In this document: one piece after another, positions 17,538 to 26,180 of the stretch | Position numbering within the stretch: the stretch's first letter is position 1 | Layout: each line of letters opens with the position of its first letter | Assembly (NCBI GenBank): GCA_963710495.1 | Contig: CAVQAI010000012.1 | Span: forward strand, 248,001 to 312,000 | Direction of reading: 5' to 3' | DNA from: Bog-756 sp963710495 | Lineage (GTDB): Bacteria; Actinomycetota; Acidimicrobiia; Acidimicrobiales; RAAP-2 | Length of the DNA stretch: 64,000 nt | Program-made: the position numbers and the translations under genes | The notes under the pieces: generated by a model | Told to the model about the DNA's origin: nothing | Database searches by the model: none | Seen by the model: the letters and a program-made list of their open reading frames with translations, nothing else

Positions 17538-17668
17538 CCATCACCGCACCCCGATCCTCTGCTCTCTGCCGGGACGCAACCTAATCGACCGTCCCGGCCC
17601 CGTTCCTCCCGGAGCAGGGCTGTCGGCCGCTGGCTACAGTTGCCCACGATTCCGGCGAGGAGCAGACG

Positions 17669-18487
17669 ATGGTCATCGATTTCTGGGTCAACGCCCTCTC
17701 CAAGGAGGCGGCCGAGGCCTTCCTGGGCCAGCCCGGGTTCGGGGCCATCGAGGGTTTCTTCGGCAGCGACGTGCGGGGCGGGCTGACCGCCGAGGGCTTG
17801 CTCGGGGAGATGGACCGCCTGGAGGTGGACCGCGCCGTCCTGACCGCCGGGCTGTCCCGGGTCGAGCCCGACACGCTGGAGTTCGTCGCCGCCCACCGGG
17901 ACCGGCTGTACCTGGCCGCCACGGTGGACCGCCCGGACCGGCCACGCCGCCAGAGCATGGCCATCCGGGCCCGGGCCGCCGATGCCACGGTCGACCTGGT
18001 GCGGGTGACGCCGCTGGTGCACCAGTACCCGCTCAACCACGCGCTCTTCTATCCCGTCTACGCCACCTGTGAGGAGCTCGGCCTTCCGGTGTCGATCAAC
18101 GTGGGCATCCCCGGGCCGCGGGTCCGGTCGCGGTCCCAGGACCCGGTGCTGCTCGAGGACGTACTCATCGACTTCCCCGACCTGGTCGTGATCGGGGCGC
18201 ACATGGGCCATCCCTACGAGGAGCTGCTGATCGAGTACATGCTCAAGTGGCCCAACCTCTATCTCTCGAATTCGGCGTACCTGGCCAAGTACATGGCGCC
18301 GGCCCTGGTCGCCTTCATGGCCTCCCGGCGGGGTCGGGGGCGTGTGCTCTTCGCCTCGGACCATCCGTTCCTGCCCCTCCAGCGGGCTCTCGAGGCGGCC
18401 CGTGCCCTGCCGCTCGGCGAGGACGCGATGGGCGAGTTCCTGGGGGGCACCGCGGCACGCCTGCTCGATCGGCCCGGCCCCGGGTGA
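17669..18487 (+). CDS. Amidohydrolase-2-family metal-dependent hydrolase
   Basis: 272 residues of TIM-barrel amidohydrolase. It opens with VIDFWVN, where the usual metal-binding HxH is replaced by FWV, and retains VSINVGIPGPRV, VVIGAHMGHPYEE and FASDHPFLPL, the later His and Asp positions. Members hydrolyse or decarboxylate small acids. RBS GAGGAG precedes the ATG. An acyl-CoA synthetase follows after 18 bases, so the two are one operon; a paralogue is encoded at 22929-23819. The missing first HxH may mean one metal or none. Confidence 0.85.
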   Translation: MVIDFWVNALSKEAAEAFLGQPGFGAIEGFFGSDVRGGLTAEGLLGEMDRLEVDRAVLTAGLSRVEPDTLEFVAAHRDRLYLAATVDRPDRPRRQSMAIRARAADATVDLVRVTPLVHQYPLNHALFYPVYATCEELGLPVSINVGIPGPRVRSRSQDPVLLEDVLIDFPDLVVIGAHMGHPYEELLIEYMLKWPNLYLSNSAYLAKYMAPALVAFMASRRGRGRVLFASDHPFLPLQRALEAARALPLGEDAMGEFLGGTAARLLDRPGPG

Positions 18488-18505
18488 GCAGGACGGAGGG
18501 CCGGC

Positions 18506-20032
18506 GTGGTTGAGCTGCAGACCGATCAGCTCAGGCTGATGGCCGAGACCTACCCGGACGAGGTCGCCTACCGCAACCTGGGTGACGGGTCGTCGATCAC
18601 CTTCGAGCGATGGGAGCGCGACTCGAACCGGCTGGCCCGCGGTCTGTCCGACCGCGGGCTGGGCCGGGGGGACCTGGTGGCCCTGTACCTCGAGGCCGAG
18701 CGCATCCTCGACTTCATCGTGGCCTACAGCGCCGTGCACAAGCTCGGGGCGGTGGCCGTCCCCATGAACTACCGCTTGTCACCGGCCGAGGCCGGCGACA
18801 TCCTCGAGCACGCCGAGGTGAGCGCCGTGGTGGCCGGCGGGTCTCTCGAGGCCCCCGTCACGGCCGCCATGGACCGGCTGGCCTCCCTCCGGCTGGTGGC
18901 CACGGTGGGAGGGAGGGGTTCGAAGGGCACCGTCGCCATCGGGGACGTCATGAGCTCCGACGACTCGCCCGTCCAACAGCCGCTCACTGCCGAGGACCTG
19001 GCCGACGTCATGTACACCTCGGGTACGACCGGCCGGCCCAAGGGTGTCGCCGTCCGGCACGGCAACATCGCCCTCCTCCCCAACACGCGACCCGACTGGA
19101 GCGGAGGCACCTGGCTCACCGCCACGCCGGTCTTCACGTTGGCCGGCCTGGGGTTCGTGTACAACCCGATGAAGGCCGGCATGACCGTCCTCTACCTCCC
19201 GAAGTTCGACGCCGGAGGGTGGCTCGAGATCGTCGAACAGGAGCGGCCGGTGATCGCCTTCATCGTGCCGGCCATGGCCCAGCTCATCATCCACCATCCT
19301 CGTTTCGACTCGGCCGACCTGAGCAGCCTCAAGCGGGTGGTCCTCGGGAGCGCCCCCCTTTCGCCACCGACCCTGCAACGGCTGCAGTCTGCGTTGCCCG
19401 GTGCGGCCGTCCTCAACAGTTACGGCATGACCGAGGGCGGTCACGCCACCTTCTCCATGGACCCCGAGGGGGCGCGGCGCCACCCCGGTGCGGTGGGCCG
19501 GCCTCGGCCCTCGGTGGAGGTCAAGGTGGTGGACGACGACGGGAGCGAGTGCCCGACCGGCACGGTGGGCGAGGTCGTCACCCGCTATCCGGACCACCGC
19601 GAGTACTACAAGGACCCCGAGGCGACGGCCCGGATGTGGGCGGACGGCTGGCTGCACACCGGTGACCTCGGCTACCTCGACGACGACGGCTACCTCTACA
19701 TCGTGGGCCGCAAGAAGGAGATGATCGTGCGGGGCGGGATGAACGTCTATGCCGATGACGTCGAGGCCGCCCTCCACGCCCACCCCGACGTCCTCGAAGC
19801 GGCCGTCGTGGGCGTGCCGCACGAGGTGCTGGGTGAGGACGTGGTCGCCTTTGTGGTGGTGCGGCCCGGCGCGACCCTGTCCGTGGACGAGCTCCGACGC
19901 TTCGCCGCCGACCGTCTGGCCGACTACAAGGTGCCGCGCCGGGTGGCCTTTCTCGACGAGCTGCCGAGGAACGCCGGTGGAAAGGTGTTGAAGTCGGAGC
20001 TGGCCGCATCGGCCGTGAGCCCGGCCGGGTAG
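18506..20032 (+). CDS. Acyl-CoA synthetase (ANL-type AMP-dependent ligase)
   Basis: 508 residues, full length. The P-loop-like motif YTSGTTGRPKGVAVRH, the acyl-adenylate motif NSYGMTEGGHATF, WLHTGDLGYLDDDGYLY and the hinge GRKKEMIVRGGMNVYADDVE are all present, and the C-terminal catalytic Lys sits in PRNAGGKVLKSEL. It would activate a carboxylic acid to its CoA thioester; substrate unknown. The start is GTG 18506 with GGAGGG upstream. Its place between an amidohydrolase and a SRPBCC protein suggests a catabolic route for an unusual acid. Confidence 0.92.
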   Translation: MVELQTDQLRLMAETYPDEVAYRNLGDGSSITFERWERDSNRLARGLSDRGLGRGDLVALYLEAERILDFIVAYSAVHKLGAVAVPMNYRLSPAEAGDILEHAEVSAVVAGGSLEAPVTAAMDRLASLRLVATVGGRGSKGTVAIGDVMSSDDSPVQQPLTAEDLADVMYTSGTTGRPKGVAVRHGNIALLPNTRPDWSGGTWLTATPVFTLAGLGFVYNPMKAGMTVLYLPKFDAGGWLEIVEQERPVIAFIVPAMAQLIIHHPRFDSADLSSLKRVVLGSAPLSPPTLQRLQSALPGAAVLNSYGMTEGGHATFSMDPEGARRHPGAVGRPRPSVEVKVVDDDGSECPTGTVGEVVTRYPDHREYYKDPEATARMWADGWLHTGDLGYLDDDGYLYIVGRKKEMIVRGGMNVYADDVEAALHAHPDVLEAAVVGVPHEVLGEDVVAFVVVRPGATLSVDELRRFAADRLADYKVPRRVAFLDELPRNAGGKVLKSELAASAVSPAG

Positions 20033-20083
20033 CCCGGTCGAGGTCGGACAGAGCCGGCGGGAGCGCTGGACGGAGGAGCGAGC

Positions 20084-20575
20084 ATGCAGGATCACCGATT
20101 CGACTTCGTGGTGGACGGATCACCCGAGGAGGTGTGGGACGTCATCTGGAAGCAGACGCGGGCCGGCGTGGACACCGACCTCTACAAGATCGAGATCTAC
20201 CACCAGGGCGATGACGACGGGAACGGCTTGGTCCGCCACTGCGTCTTCCCCGTCCCGAAGTACCTCCTCTCGGGGGGGAAGGCCCAGTCCTGGGAATGGA
20301 TCACCGAGGCCAAGCGCCCGGTGTCCTGGCGCTACGACGCCATCGGCAAGCCCTTGTGGTCCAAGGCCTCGGGATGGACGAGCCTGGAGGACCTCGGTGA
20401 CGGCCGGACCCGGGTCCACTTCCGCGAGACCTACGAGGTGTTCCATCCGGTGATGCGAGCCCTCCTCGAGCGGAGGGTGCACACCTTCATCTCCAAGGAC
20501 AACGACAAGCTCATCGAGGCCTCGATCGTTCGGTCCCTCCGCAAGCTCCGCCAGCAACAGGACAAGCCGGCCTGA
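20084..20575 (+). CDS. SRPBCC-family (START-like) protein
   Basis: 163 residues with the helix-grip fold pattern: DHRFDFVVDGSPEEVWDVIW at the start, central strands (SWEWITEAKRPVSWRYD, TRVHFRETYEV) and a long C-terminal helix. Such domains bind hydrophobic ligands or act as cyclases and hydratases. RBS GGAGG lies just before ATG. It is third in the amidohydrolase/acyl-CoA synthetase operon, 51 bases after the synthetase. Confidence 0.78.
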   Translation: MQDHRFDFVVDGSPEEVWDVIWKQTRAGVDTDLYKIEIYHQGDDDGNGLVRHCVFPVPKYLLSGGKAQSWEWITEAKRPVSWRYDAIGKPLWSKASGWTSLEDLGDGRTRVHFRETYEVFHPVMRALLERRVHTFISKDNDKLIEASIVRSLRKLRQQQDKPA

Positions 20576-20594
20576 ACCGGGGAAGCGGACCCGC

Positions 20595-21344
20595 TCAGCC
20601 GGAGGGACCGAAACGGTCCCAGTCCCAGCGGATCATGGACTCGAACGGGGCGGCCAGCACCAGACGGATCGGTTCGTCGGTCGCCCAGCGGGTCATGAGC
20701 GGGCCCAGTCGCGCACCCACCGCGGCCGGCTCGTCGTCGAGGTAGCAGAGCGTCATCCGGTAGTCGCCCTCGGTGAACGCCGGCCGGCGGACGGCCGGCG
20801 TGGTGGCGTAGCTCCATGCCCCGGCCACCCCGGGCACCGTGACCAGCTCGGGCAGGAGCTGGCGGTGACGCTGCTGGAGGTAGGCGTCCTGGGTCGGGCG
20901 ATCCCGCTCGGCCGGCTCGTCGACGATCAGATAGATGCCGCGGTGGGGACGGAAGGGGACGACCTCGGACGAGATCAACACCCGGGGGGCGGCGTGGGTC
21001 TCGAGCAACCGGAGGGCGCCCCGGTACCGGGAGGGCAGGTTGTGGGGGAACCGGCCGAGCTCGGCCAAGTGGCGACCGAGGGTGAGGAACTCGTCGACCG
21101 TCTCGTCCACCGGGTTCCCCATCAGGTAGCAGACCACGTGCTCGACCGAGGACCAGTCGCCCGTCTCGGCGGCGCGCGCCTCCCGGCAGGCCGGAGTGGA
21201 GCCCCACCGTTGCCCGGCGACCAGACCGTGGAGCTGGTACTGCTCGGGCATGTGGTCGAGCTGGTGCCACTCGAGGTACGGGCGGTCGTCGCCGCTTTCC
21301 GAGTGGCCGGTGAGCGAGAAGAATCCGACCTTGACGCGGTTCAT
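20595..21344 (-). CDS. EthD-like/dimeric alpha-beta barrel protein
   Basis: 249 residues with two ferredoxin-like halves: MNRVKVGFFSLTGH..PYLEWHQLDHMPEQY, and GIYLIVDEPAERDRPTQDAYLQQRHRQLLPELV..TVPGVAGAW. The DHMPE and HRQLLPEL helices resemble EthD-type and related barrels. Function unknown. Its ATG overlaps the stop of the LLM oxidoreductase gene by four bases, so it is probably made in step with that enzyme. Confidence 0.65.
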   Translation of the reverse strand: MNRVKVGFFSLTGHSESGDDRPYLEWHQLDHMPEQYQLHGLVAGQRWGSTPACREARAAETGDWSSVEHVVCYLMGNPVDETVDEFLTLGRHLAELGRFPHNLPSRYRGALRLLETHAAPRVLISSEVVPFRPHRGIYLIVDEPAERDRPTQDAYLQQRHRQLLPELVTVPGVAGAWSYATTPAVRRPAFTEGDYRMTLCYLDDEPAAVGARLGPLMTRWATDEPIRLVLAAPFESMIRWDWDRFGPSG

Positions 21345-22294
21345 GTCGACTCCGATCCGACGAGCTCGGCCATGGCCACGAGCTGCTCGAGGTAGTGGGC
21401 CAGGGAGTGGTGGACGAACCGGAGCTGGAGGCCGGTCGCCCCGGCATCGACCAACCGGTCGACCATCCGGCGGGTGCCGTCCGGATCACCGGCCGGATCG
21501 GCGGGCCGGCCGTTCTGGAGCACCACCTCCAGGGCTCGGGGCCGGGTGGCCCAGGCCTCGGTGTCCCTGGCCTTGGCCAGCATGGTGCCGATGTCGGTCG
21601 CCCGGATCCCGAACGGCACCCAGGCATCGCCGAGCTCCACGGCCCGGCGCAGCGAACGGGCCGTGCGGCCGCCGATCCAGAGGGGGACCGAGGCCTGGTG
21701 GGCACAGGGATCCATCACCACGTCCCCGTAGCGGTAGTAGCGGCCCTCGAAGTGGGGGCGCGATTCCGACAGGGAGACCCGAAGGGCGGTGATCGCCTCG
21801 TCGGCCCGGGCCCCGCGATCGACGAACGGGACGCCGAGCAGGTCGAATTCCTCCTGCAGGGATCCGACCCCCAGACCGAGGACGAGCCGGCCCTGGCAGA
21901 CCTGGTCGAGCGTGCCGTAGCGCTTGGCGATCTCCAGGGGGTGGTGGTAGCCGAGGACGAGGACATTGGTGGCCAGCCGGATGCGGGTGGTGAAGGCGGC
22001 CAGATAGCCGAAGGTGGCCAGCGGATCCCAGTAGCGGCTGCCCCGGGCGGCGGCCACCTCGGTCGGGATGATCACGTGCTCGCTACAGGTCAGGTGGTGG
22101 TACCCGAGCCGGTCGGCCGCCTCGGCCACGGCCACCACGTCGTCGATCGTGCCGTCCTGCTCCCAACCGGCGTGGGCGTCGGGGAGCATGGTGAGCACCG
22201 GTGTGGTGATCCCGACCTTGAGCGGAGGGCCGGGTGATTCGGCCGAAATCGAGGGGCCGGGGCGGTCGTCCTCGGCGTCTCCCTCGGGGGTCAC
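21341..22294 (-). CDS. LLM-class oxidoreductase, probably F420-dependent
   Basis: About 317 residues of luciferase-like TIM barrel: VGITTPVLTMLPD at the start, HHLTCSEHVIIP, TRIRLATNVLVLGYHHPLEIAKR, GRLVLGLGVGSLQEEFDLLGV and PLWIGGRTARSLRRAVELGDAW. This pattern fits F420-dependent family members. I choose GTG 22294 because AAGGAG lies six bases upstream; 22321 is an in-frame alternative with no better site. It follows the ArsC-like gene and overlaps the EthD-like gene, forming a three-gene unit. Confidence 0.88.
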   Translation of the reverse strand: MTPEGDAEDDRPGPSISAESPGPPLKVGITTPVLTMLPDAHAGWEQDGTIDDVVAVAEAADRLGYHHLTCSEHVIIPTEVAAARGSRYWDPLATFGYLAAFTTRIRLATNVLVLGYHHPLEIAKRYGTLDQVCQGRLVLGLGVGSLQEEFDLLGVPFVDRGARADEAITALRVSLSESRPHFEGRYYRYGDVVMDPCAHQASVPLWIGGRTARSLRRAVELGDAWVPFGIRATDIGTMLAKARDTEAWATRPRALEVVLQNGRPADPAGDPDGTRRMVDRLVDAGATGLQLRFVHHSLAHYLEQLVAMAELVGSEST

Positions 22295-22361
22295 GGCAGC
22301 TCCTTGGGGCCCAACGATCACTCCGGATGGCGGGTTGGGCCGGGAAACGGTACCACCGTGG

Positions 22362-22723
22362 TCAATCGAGCAACTCGGCCACCCGCTCGGTCGGTCGGCC
22401 GATGACCACGCGGTCCCCGCGGACCACCAGCGGGCGCTGCATCAATTCGGGATGGGCAACGAGAACGTCGACGACCACCGCCGGCGACGACAGTGTGCCG
22501 TGGTCGATCCCCAACTGTGCGAAGCCGGCGTCACCCGTGCGCACCAGCTCGGCCGGTGGACCGTCGAGCCGGCCCACGAGGGACTCGAGGGTGGCCCGGT
22601 CGGGAGCGGTCTCCAAGTACTCGACGACGGTGTGGGCCTGGCCCGTTCTTCGAGCATCGTCAGCACCTGGCGCGACTTGGAGCACCGCGGGTTGTGGAAG
22701 ATGGTGATCTCGGTACCGGCCAT
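22362..22723 (-). CDS. ArsC/Spx-family thioredoxin-fold protein, frameshifted
   Basis: The N-terminus ITIFHNPRCSKSRQVLTMLEE carries the ArsC-family CxxS (redox Cys). The frame then breaks near 22642-22645, where one G appears missing from a GC run, and continues as HTVVEYLETAPDRATLESLV, LSSPAVVVDVLVAHPELMQR and PLVVRGDRVVIGRPTERV, the usual ArsC end. The intact protein would be about 120 residues. It could be an arsenate reductase or an Spx-like protein; the conserved RP-x-V block is present. Four perfect 23-bp repeats lie just upstream of the start. Confidence 0.7.
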
Positions 22724-22746
22724 GGACCCGGAGGCTAGCGTCGGCC

Positions 22747-22838
22747 GCCGCCTCCGGGCCGGCCTCCGGGCCGCCTCCGGGCCGGCCTCCCTGCCGCCTC
22801 CGGGCCGGCCTCCCTGCCGCCTCCGGGCCGGCCTCCGA
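22747..22838. repeat. Four perfect 23-bp tandem repeats
   Basis: Units of 23 bases begin at 22747, 22770, 22793 and 22816, each starting GCCGCCTCCGGGCCGGCCTCC and differing only in their last two bases (GG, CT, CT, GA). The array lies between the divergent ArsC-like and amidohydrolase genes, 24 bases upstream of the former and 90 bases before the latter. Origin may be slippage, but the exact period and location suggest a possible multi-site binding region. Confidence 0.9.
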
Positions 22839-22928
22839 GAGGGAGCGCAGCACAGCGAGTCGGGTAGCATCCGCCATCGGCCGACCCCGCCGGGTCGTCG
22901 GCCGGGTCTTCCGTGGAGGGGGTTGCCG

Positions 22929-23819
22929 ATGGGAATGCCGAAGGACATCGGGGTGGTCGACACCATGATCGGGTTCCCGCATCCCGACATGAAGGAGGCC
23001 TACCGCTTCGTCACCCGCCAGACCAAGGACGTCCAGTCGCGGGAGGAGTTCGAGTTCCCGGTCGAGTACATCTTCAAGGATGTCCCCGGCAAGGAGCTCG
23101 AGGGCTCGGCCGATCCAATTGCCGTGACCCTCGCCGAGATGGACCGGTGGGGGATCGAGCTCGGGCTCGTCCACGTCGGCTCGGGAGCGGCCGACGACGC
23201 CCTGCGCCGCTACCCGGACCGCTTCGTCCCGGCCGCCAATGCCGACCCCAACGACGGCATGGCGGGGATCGCCCGCCTGGTCCGTGAGTACGAGACGACC
23301 GGGGTGCGGGCGGTCGGGGTCTTCCCGGCGGGGACCTTTCCCCAGGTGCCCATCAACGACAAGAAGATGTACCCGATCTACGCCAAGTGCGTGGAGCTCG
23401 GCATCCCGGTGTTCTGCTGCGCCGGCATTCCCGGACCGCGCCTCAAGGCGGCCTGCCAGCACGTCGAGCTCATCGACGAGGTCATGTTCGACTTCCCCGA
23501 CCTCGTCTTCGTCACCCGGCACGGCTGCGAGCCTTGGACCGAGCTGGCGGTCAAGCTGATGCTCAAATGGCCCGGCCTGCATTTCTCCACCAGCGCCTTC
23601 GCCCCCAGGTACTACTCGCAGGACATCATCGACTACGCCAACACCCGCGGTGCCGACAAGATCATCTACGCCGGTTACTTCCCCATGGGGCTCTCGCTCG
23701 AGCGCATCATGACCGAGCTGCCGGCGGTCGGGTTCAAGGACGAGGTGTGGCCCAAGTTCCTCCGCGACAACGCCCGGCGCGTGCTCGGGTTGGACACGCC
23801 CGCCGGCGGGGAGGCCTGA
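22929..23819 (+). CDS. Amidohydrolase-2-family hydrolase, paralogue of the 17.7-kb gene
   Basis: 296 residues from ATG 22929, with GGAGG nearby. It shares the TIM-barrel layout and several segments with the 17669 gene: GIPVFCCAGIPGPRL, FDFPDLVFVTRHGCEPW, LMLKWPGLHFSTSAFAPRYY. The N-terminus has DTMIGFPHP in place of DxHxH, and the second HGCEPW replaces AHMGHP. It is annotated as metal-dependent hydrolase by family; substrate unknown. Divergent from ArsC/LLM/EthD and stop-to-stop with the gene at 23829. Confidence 0.85.
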   Translation: MGMPKDIGVVDTMIGFPHPDMKEAYRFVTRQTKDVQSREEFEFPVEYIFKDVPGKELEGSADPIAVTLAEMDRWGIELGLVHVGSGAADDALRRYPDRFVPAANADPNDGMAGIARLVREYETTGVRAVGVFPAGTFPQVPINDKKMYPIYAKCVELGIPVFCCAGIPGPRLKAACQHVELIDEVMFDFPDLVFVTRHGCEPWTELAVKLMLKWPGLHFSTSAFAPRYYSQDIIDYANTRGADKIIYAGYFPMGLSLERIMTELPAVGFKDEVWPKFLRDNARRVLGLDTPAGGEA

Positions 23820-23828
23820 GCCGCCTCG

Positions 23829-24221
23829 TCACCCGGCGCTGTCGGGCCAGGTGGCCTCGGCGATGGTCCCACCGGCCACCCGGGCTTCGACCCGCGGTGC
23901 GGTCTCGGTGCCCCGTACCCGGAGCTCGTAACAGCCGGCATCGAGGCTGCCGAACATGGCGGCGAAGCAGGTGCCGTCCCGGAGGCGGCGCGGACGGACG
24001 GCGGTGTGCTCGCCCAGCCAGGACGTGCCCCGGCGCCGGACCTCGAGCTCGGTGCCGTCGAGGGCGGATGGCACCCACACGACCAGTGCCCCGCGTTCGC
24101 CCCCGACATCGACCACCACGGTTCCCTCGCCGCTCGGGCCGGCCGGCACTTCCTCGGATCGGCGGCCGCTTGCCACCGTTTCCATCGGCTCCACCGCTTC
24201 CACTGCTTCCACTGCTTCCAC
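23829..24221 (-). CDS. Hypothetical protein downstream of DUF4331 gene, repeated start codons
   Basis: 130 residues, no signal peptide. The coding sequence opens with GTG-GAA-GC(A/G) repeated, giving three in-frame GTG starts, and a fourth GTG plus an ATG follow; any could start translation. The body has beta-strand segments (TVVVDVGGERGALVVWVPS, CFAAMFGSLDAGCYELRVRG, EARVAGGTIAEATW). It begins four bases after the DUF4331 stop, so expression is surely linked. I cannot assign a function. Confidence 0.6.
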   Translation of the reverse strand: MEAVEAVEAVEPMETVASGRRSEEVPAGPSGEGTVVVDVGGERGALVVWVPSALDGTELEVRRRGTSWLGEHTAVRPRRLRDGTCFAAMFGSLDAGCYELRVRGTETAPRVEARVAGGTIAEATWPDSAG

Positions 24222-24225
24222 CGGC

Positions 24226-25668
24226 TCAGCCCGCCGGGGTCAGGGCCAGGAACCCCGAGATCGGGGTACCGAGGTAGGGGAAGGCGCCGAGGTAGTTCTC
24301 GGTCCCCATGGCGGTCAGGTCGGTCGGGCCCGAGGTCAGTCCCATGGAGATGGCCCCGGTGGGGGCCCCGGCGGCGGCATCGGGCTTGAACGACGGGTCG
24401 ACCAGAGGCAGCGTGGCACCGGCGATGGCCCGGAGCTCGATGGTGGCGACGTCGTCGAACACCCGCCGGCCGTTGGGGAACCCGGCCGGGTCGCCGCCCA
24501 CCAGGCCCAGATTGGACGTGGCGCTGGTAGCGGGCGGGACGGCGACATTGAGCCGCAGCATGTCGGCCTGGGTCGGCCCGGTGAAGTTCTGGAAGCCGGC
24601 CACCACACCGGCGGGGATGCCGGTGAGCAGGATGGCCAGCAGATCGGCTCGGGGAGCCGCCGTCTGGTTGAAGGCGGCGAGTTGGGGGAACACGCCGGGG
24701 TAGAGGACGGGCAGCAGCCCGGCCAGCTCGGGGTTGGCCACGTACTTGGCGAACTGGCTGTCCAGGTTGGGTGGGAGGGAGTTCCAGACGTCCTTGGCCG
24801 CCATGGGGATGAGGACCTCGTTGACCAACGGGTTGCCCAGGCGTGAGATCTGGGTGAACGGGCCCGAGTTGACGTTGGCGCCGGGCGTTCCCTCGAAGAC
24901 CCGGGCCTTCTGCCGGCTGGCGGTCGTCCACACGCCCAGCACCGCAGTGGGGCTGGTCACGCTCTTGGGCCGGCGTCCATCTGCGGTGAGCTCGGCGATC
25001 GGCACCTGGATGGCGATGCTGTGCACGTTGACCCCGGCGGTCGAGTTGACCCCGGCGGCCATGTGCCCGAGGCCGGTGCCCGACAAGCCGAAGGTGGTGT
25101 GGTCCTGCTCGAAGGGACGCAGGTCGCCGAGGTCGAAGACGGCGCCGAGGTCGACGTAGAAGCCCTCGGCCCGCTGCCCGGCGAAGACTGTGGTGCGCGG
25201 GGCGATGACGGTGACGGCCTCGTCGACGAGCCGTTCGTAGTTCGGGGTGGACAGGGGCCCGATGTTGCAGGGGGGGCAGGGGACGCCCGAGGCCAGCAGC
25301 TGCGGAGCCTGGCCGGAAGCGAGCAGGGTCACCGAGTAGGTCTGACGGCGGTTCCAGTTCGGGTCTCCGAGGTGCTGGATGGGCCCGGTGTTGTAGAGGA
25401 AGGTGTTGGGGTTGGTGATCTCGCTCGTGAACTGGAACTGGTAGGTGATGTCGGCCAACGCGTCCCCGTTGTTGTCGATGTGGATCTCGTAGAGGACGTC
25501 GTCGCCGAACTCGTAGAAGTTGGGGCCGCCGTCGGGGGCCTGGAGGGGGATGTAGTTGGCGATGAGGGTCACTCGATCGGGCCGGTCGGGACTGACGAAG
25601 GCATAGACGTCCGTCGAATCGGCGACGGGGTCCTTCGAGATCTCCGGGGCTTCACGATGGGATGACAT
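24226..25668 (-). CDS. DUF4331-family protein
   Basis: 480 residues. MSSHREAPEISKDPVADSTDVYAF is replaced in the family by small variations only; the SHREAP...DNTDVYAF pattern is diagnostic. Other family features are TYQFQFTSEITNPNTFLYNTG, NPLVNEVLIPMAAKDVWNS and FPNGRRVFDDVATIELRAIAG. The family is of unknown function and this copy has no signal peptide. It sits between a Tat-exported small protein and the 23829 gene on one strand. RBS AGAGGTG precedes the ATG. Confidence 0.92.
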   Translation of the reverse strand: MSSHREAPEISKDPVADSTDVYAFVSPDRPDRVTLIANYIPLQAPDGGPNFYEFGDDVLYEIHIDNNGDALADITYQFQFTSEITNPNTFLYNTGPIQHLGDPNWNRRQTYSVTLLASGQAPQLLASGVPCPPCNIGPLSTPNYERLVDEAVTVIAPRTTVFAGQRAEGFYVDLGAVFDLGDLRPFEQDHTTFGLSGTGLGHMAAGVNSTAGVNVHSIAIQVPIAELTADGRRPKSVTSPTAVLGVWTTASRQKARVFEGTPGANVNSGPFTQISRLGNPLVNEVLIPMAAKDVWNSLPPNLDSQFAKYVANPELAGLLPVLYPGVFPQLAAFNQTAAPRADLLAILLTGIPAGVVAGFQNFTGPTQADMLRLNVAVPPATSATSNLGLVGGDPAGFPNGRRVFDDVATIELRAIAGATLPLVDPSFKPDAAAGAPTGAISMGLTSGPTDLTAMGTENYLGAFPYLGTPISGFLALTPAG

Positions 25669-25767
25669 GGCACACCTCTGGTTCTCGCGGGTTGTGGTCG
25701 GGTGGGATGGGGAGACAGGCGATCGTGGTTCGGGCGCGCTCCGGCGTCGGAGTGGCGCGCTCCGTGG

Positions 25768-26070
25768 TCAGCGGACGGCCCTGGCCAGGCGGACGGCGAG
25801 CGAGGGGTCGAGCACGGTGACCTCCCGGGTGCCGGTGAACAACCCGATCTCACCGGTGGCCAGGTCCCGGACATGGGCGATCAGCGGCTCGCCCAGGGTG
25901 GAGGCGCCGCTGTCGGTGACCGCGGCGTCCGCCGCCCCGGTGTCGGCCGGTCCGCTGGACTCGAGCGCGCTGACGGCGGCGGGGAGACCGGGCGCGGCCG
26001 CGAGCGCACCAGCAGCGACCACGGCGGCGGAACTCGTCTTCAGGAAGGCACGACGGGTGAATTCGCTCAT
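25768..26070 (-). CDS. Small Tat-exported protein
   Basis: 100 residues. The N-terminus SEFTRRAFLKTSSAAVVAAGALAAA is a twin-arginine signal (RRxFLK plus hydrophobic core). The mature part includes PLIAHVRDLATGEIGLFTGTREVTVLDPSLAVRLARAV. It heads the minus-strand group with DUF4331, about 100 bases apart. Role unknown; a Tat signal suggests a folded or cofactor-binding export partner. Confidence 0.75.
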   Translation of the reverse strand: MSEFTRRAFLKTSSAAVVAAGALAAAPGLPAAVSALESSGPADTGAADAAVTDSGASTLGEPLIAHVRDLATGEIGLFTGTREVTVLDPSLAVRLARAVR

Positions 26071-26180
26071 GGGGGCCTCCGGACAGGGACTGCGTTCGGC
26101 GTTCTCTAGGGATACGGGGCCGGCACGGATCCGGATGAGCGTTGCGTTCGGATCGATTTGCGTTCTGCCATGCTGGGTGC

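Noticed and set aside
18779..20095. 438-codon minus-strand frame
   Set aside because: Antisense to the acyl-CoA synthetase with no recognisable domain.
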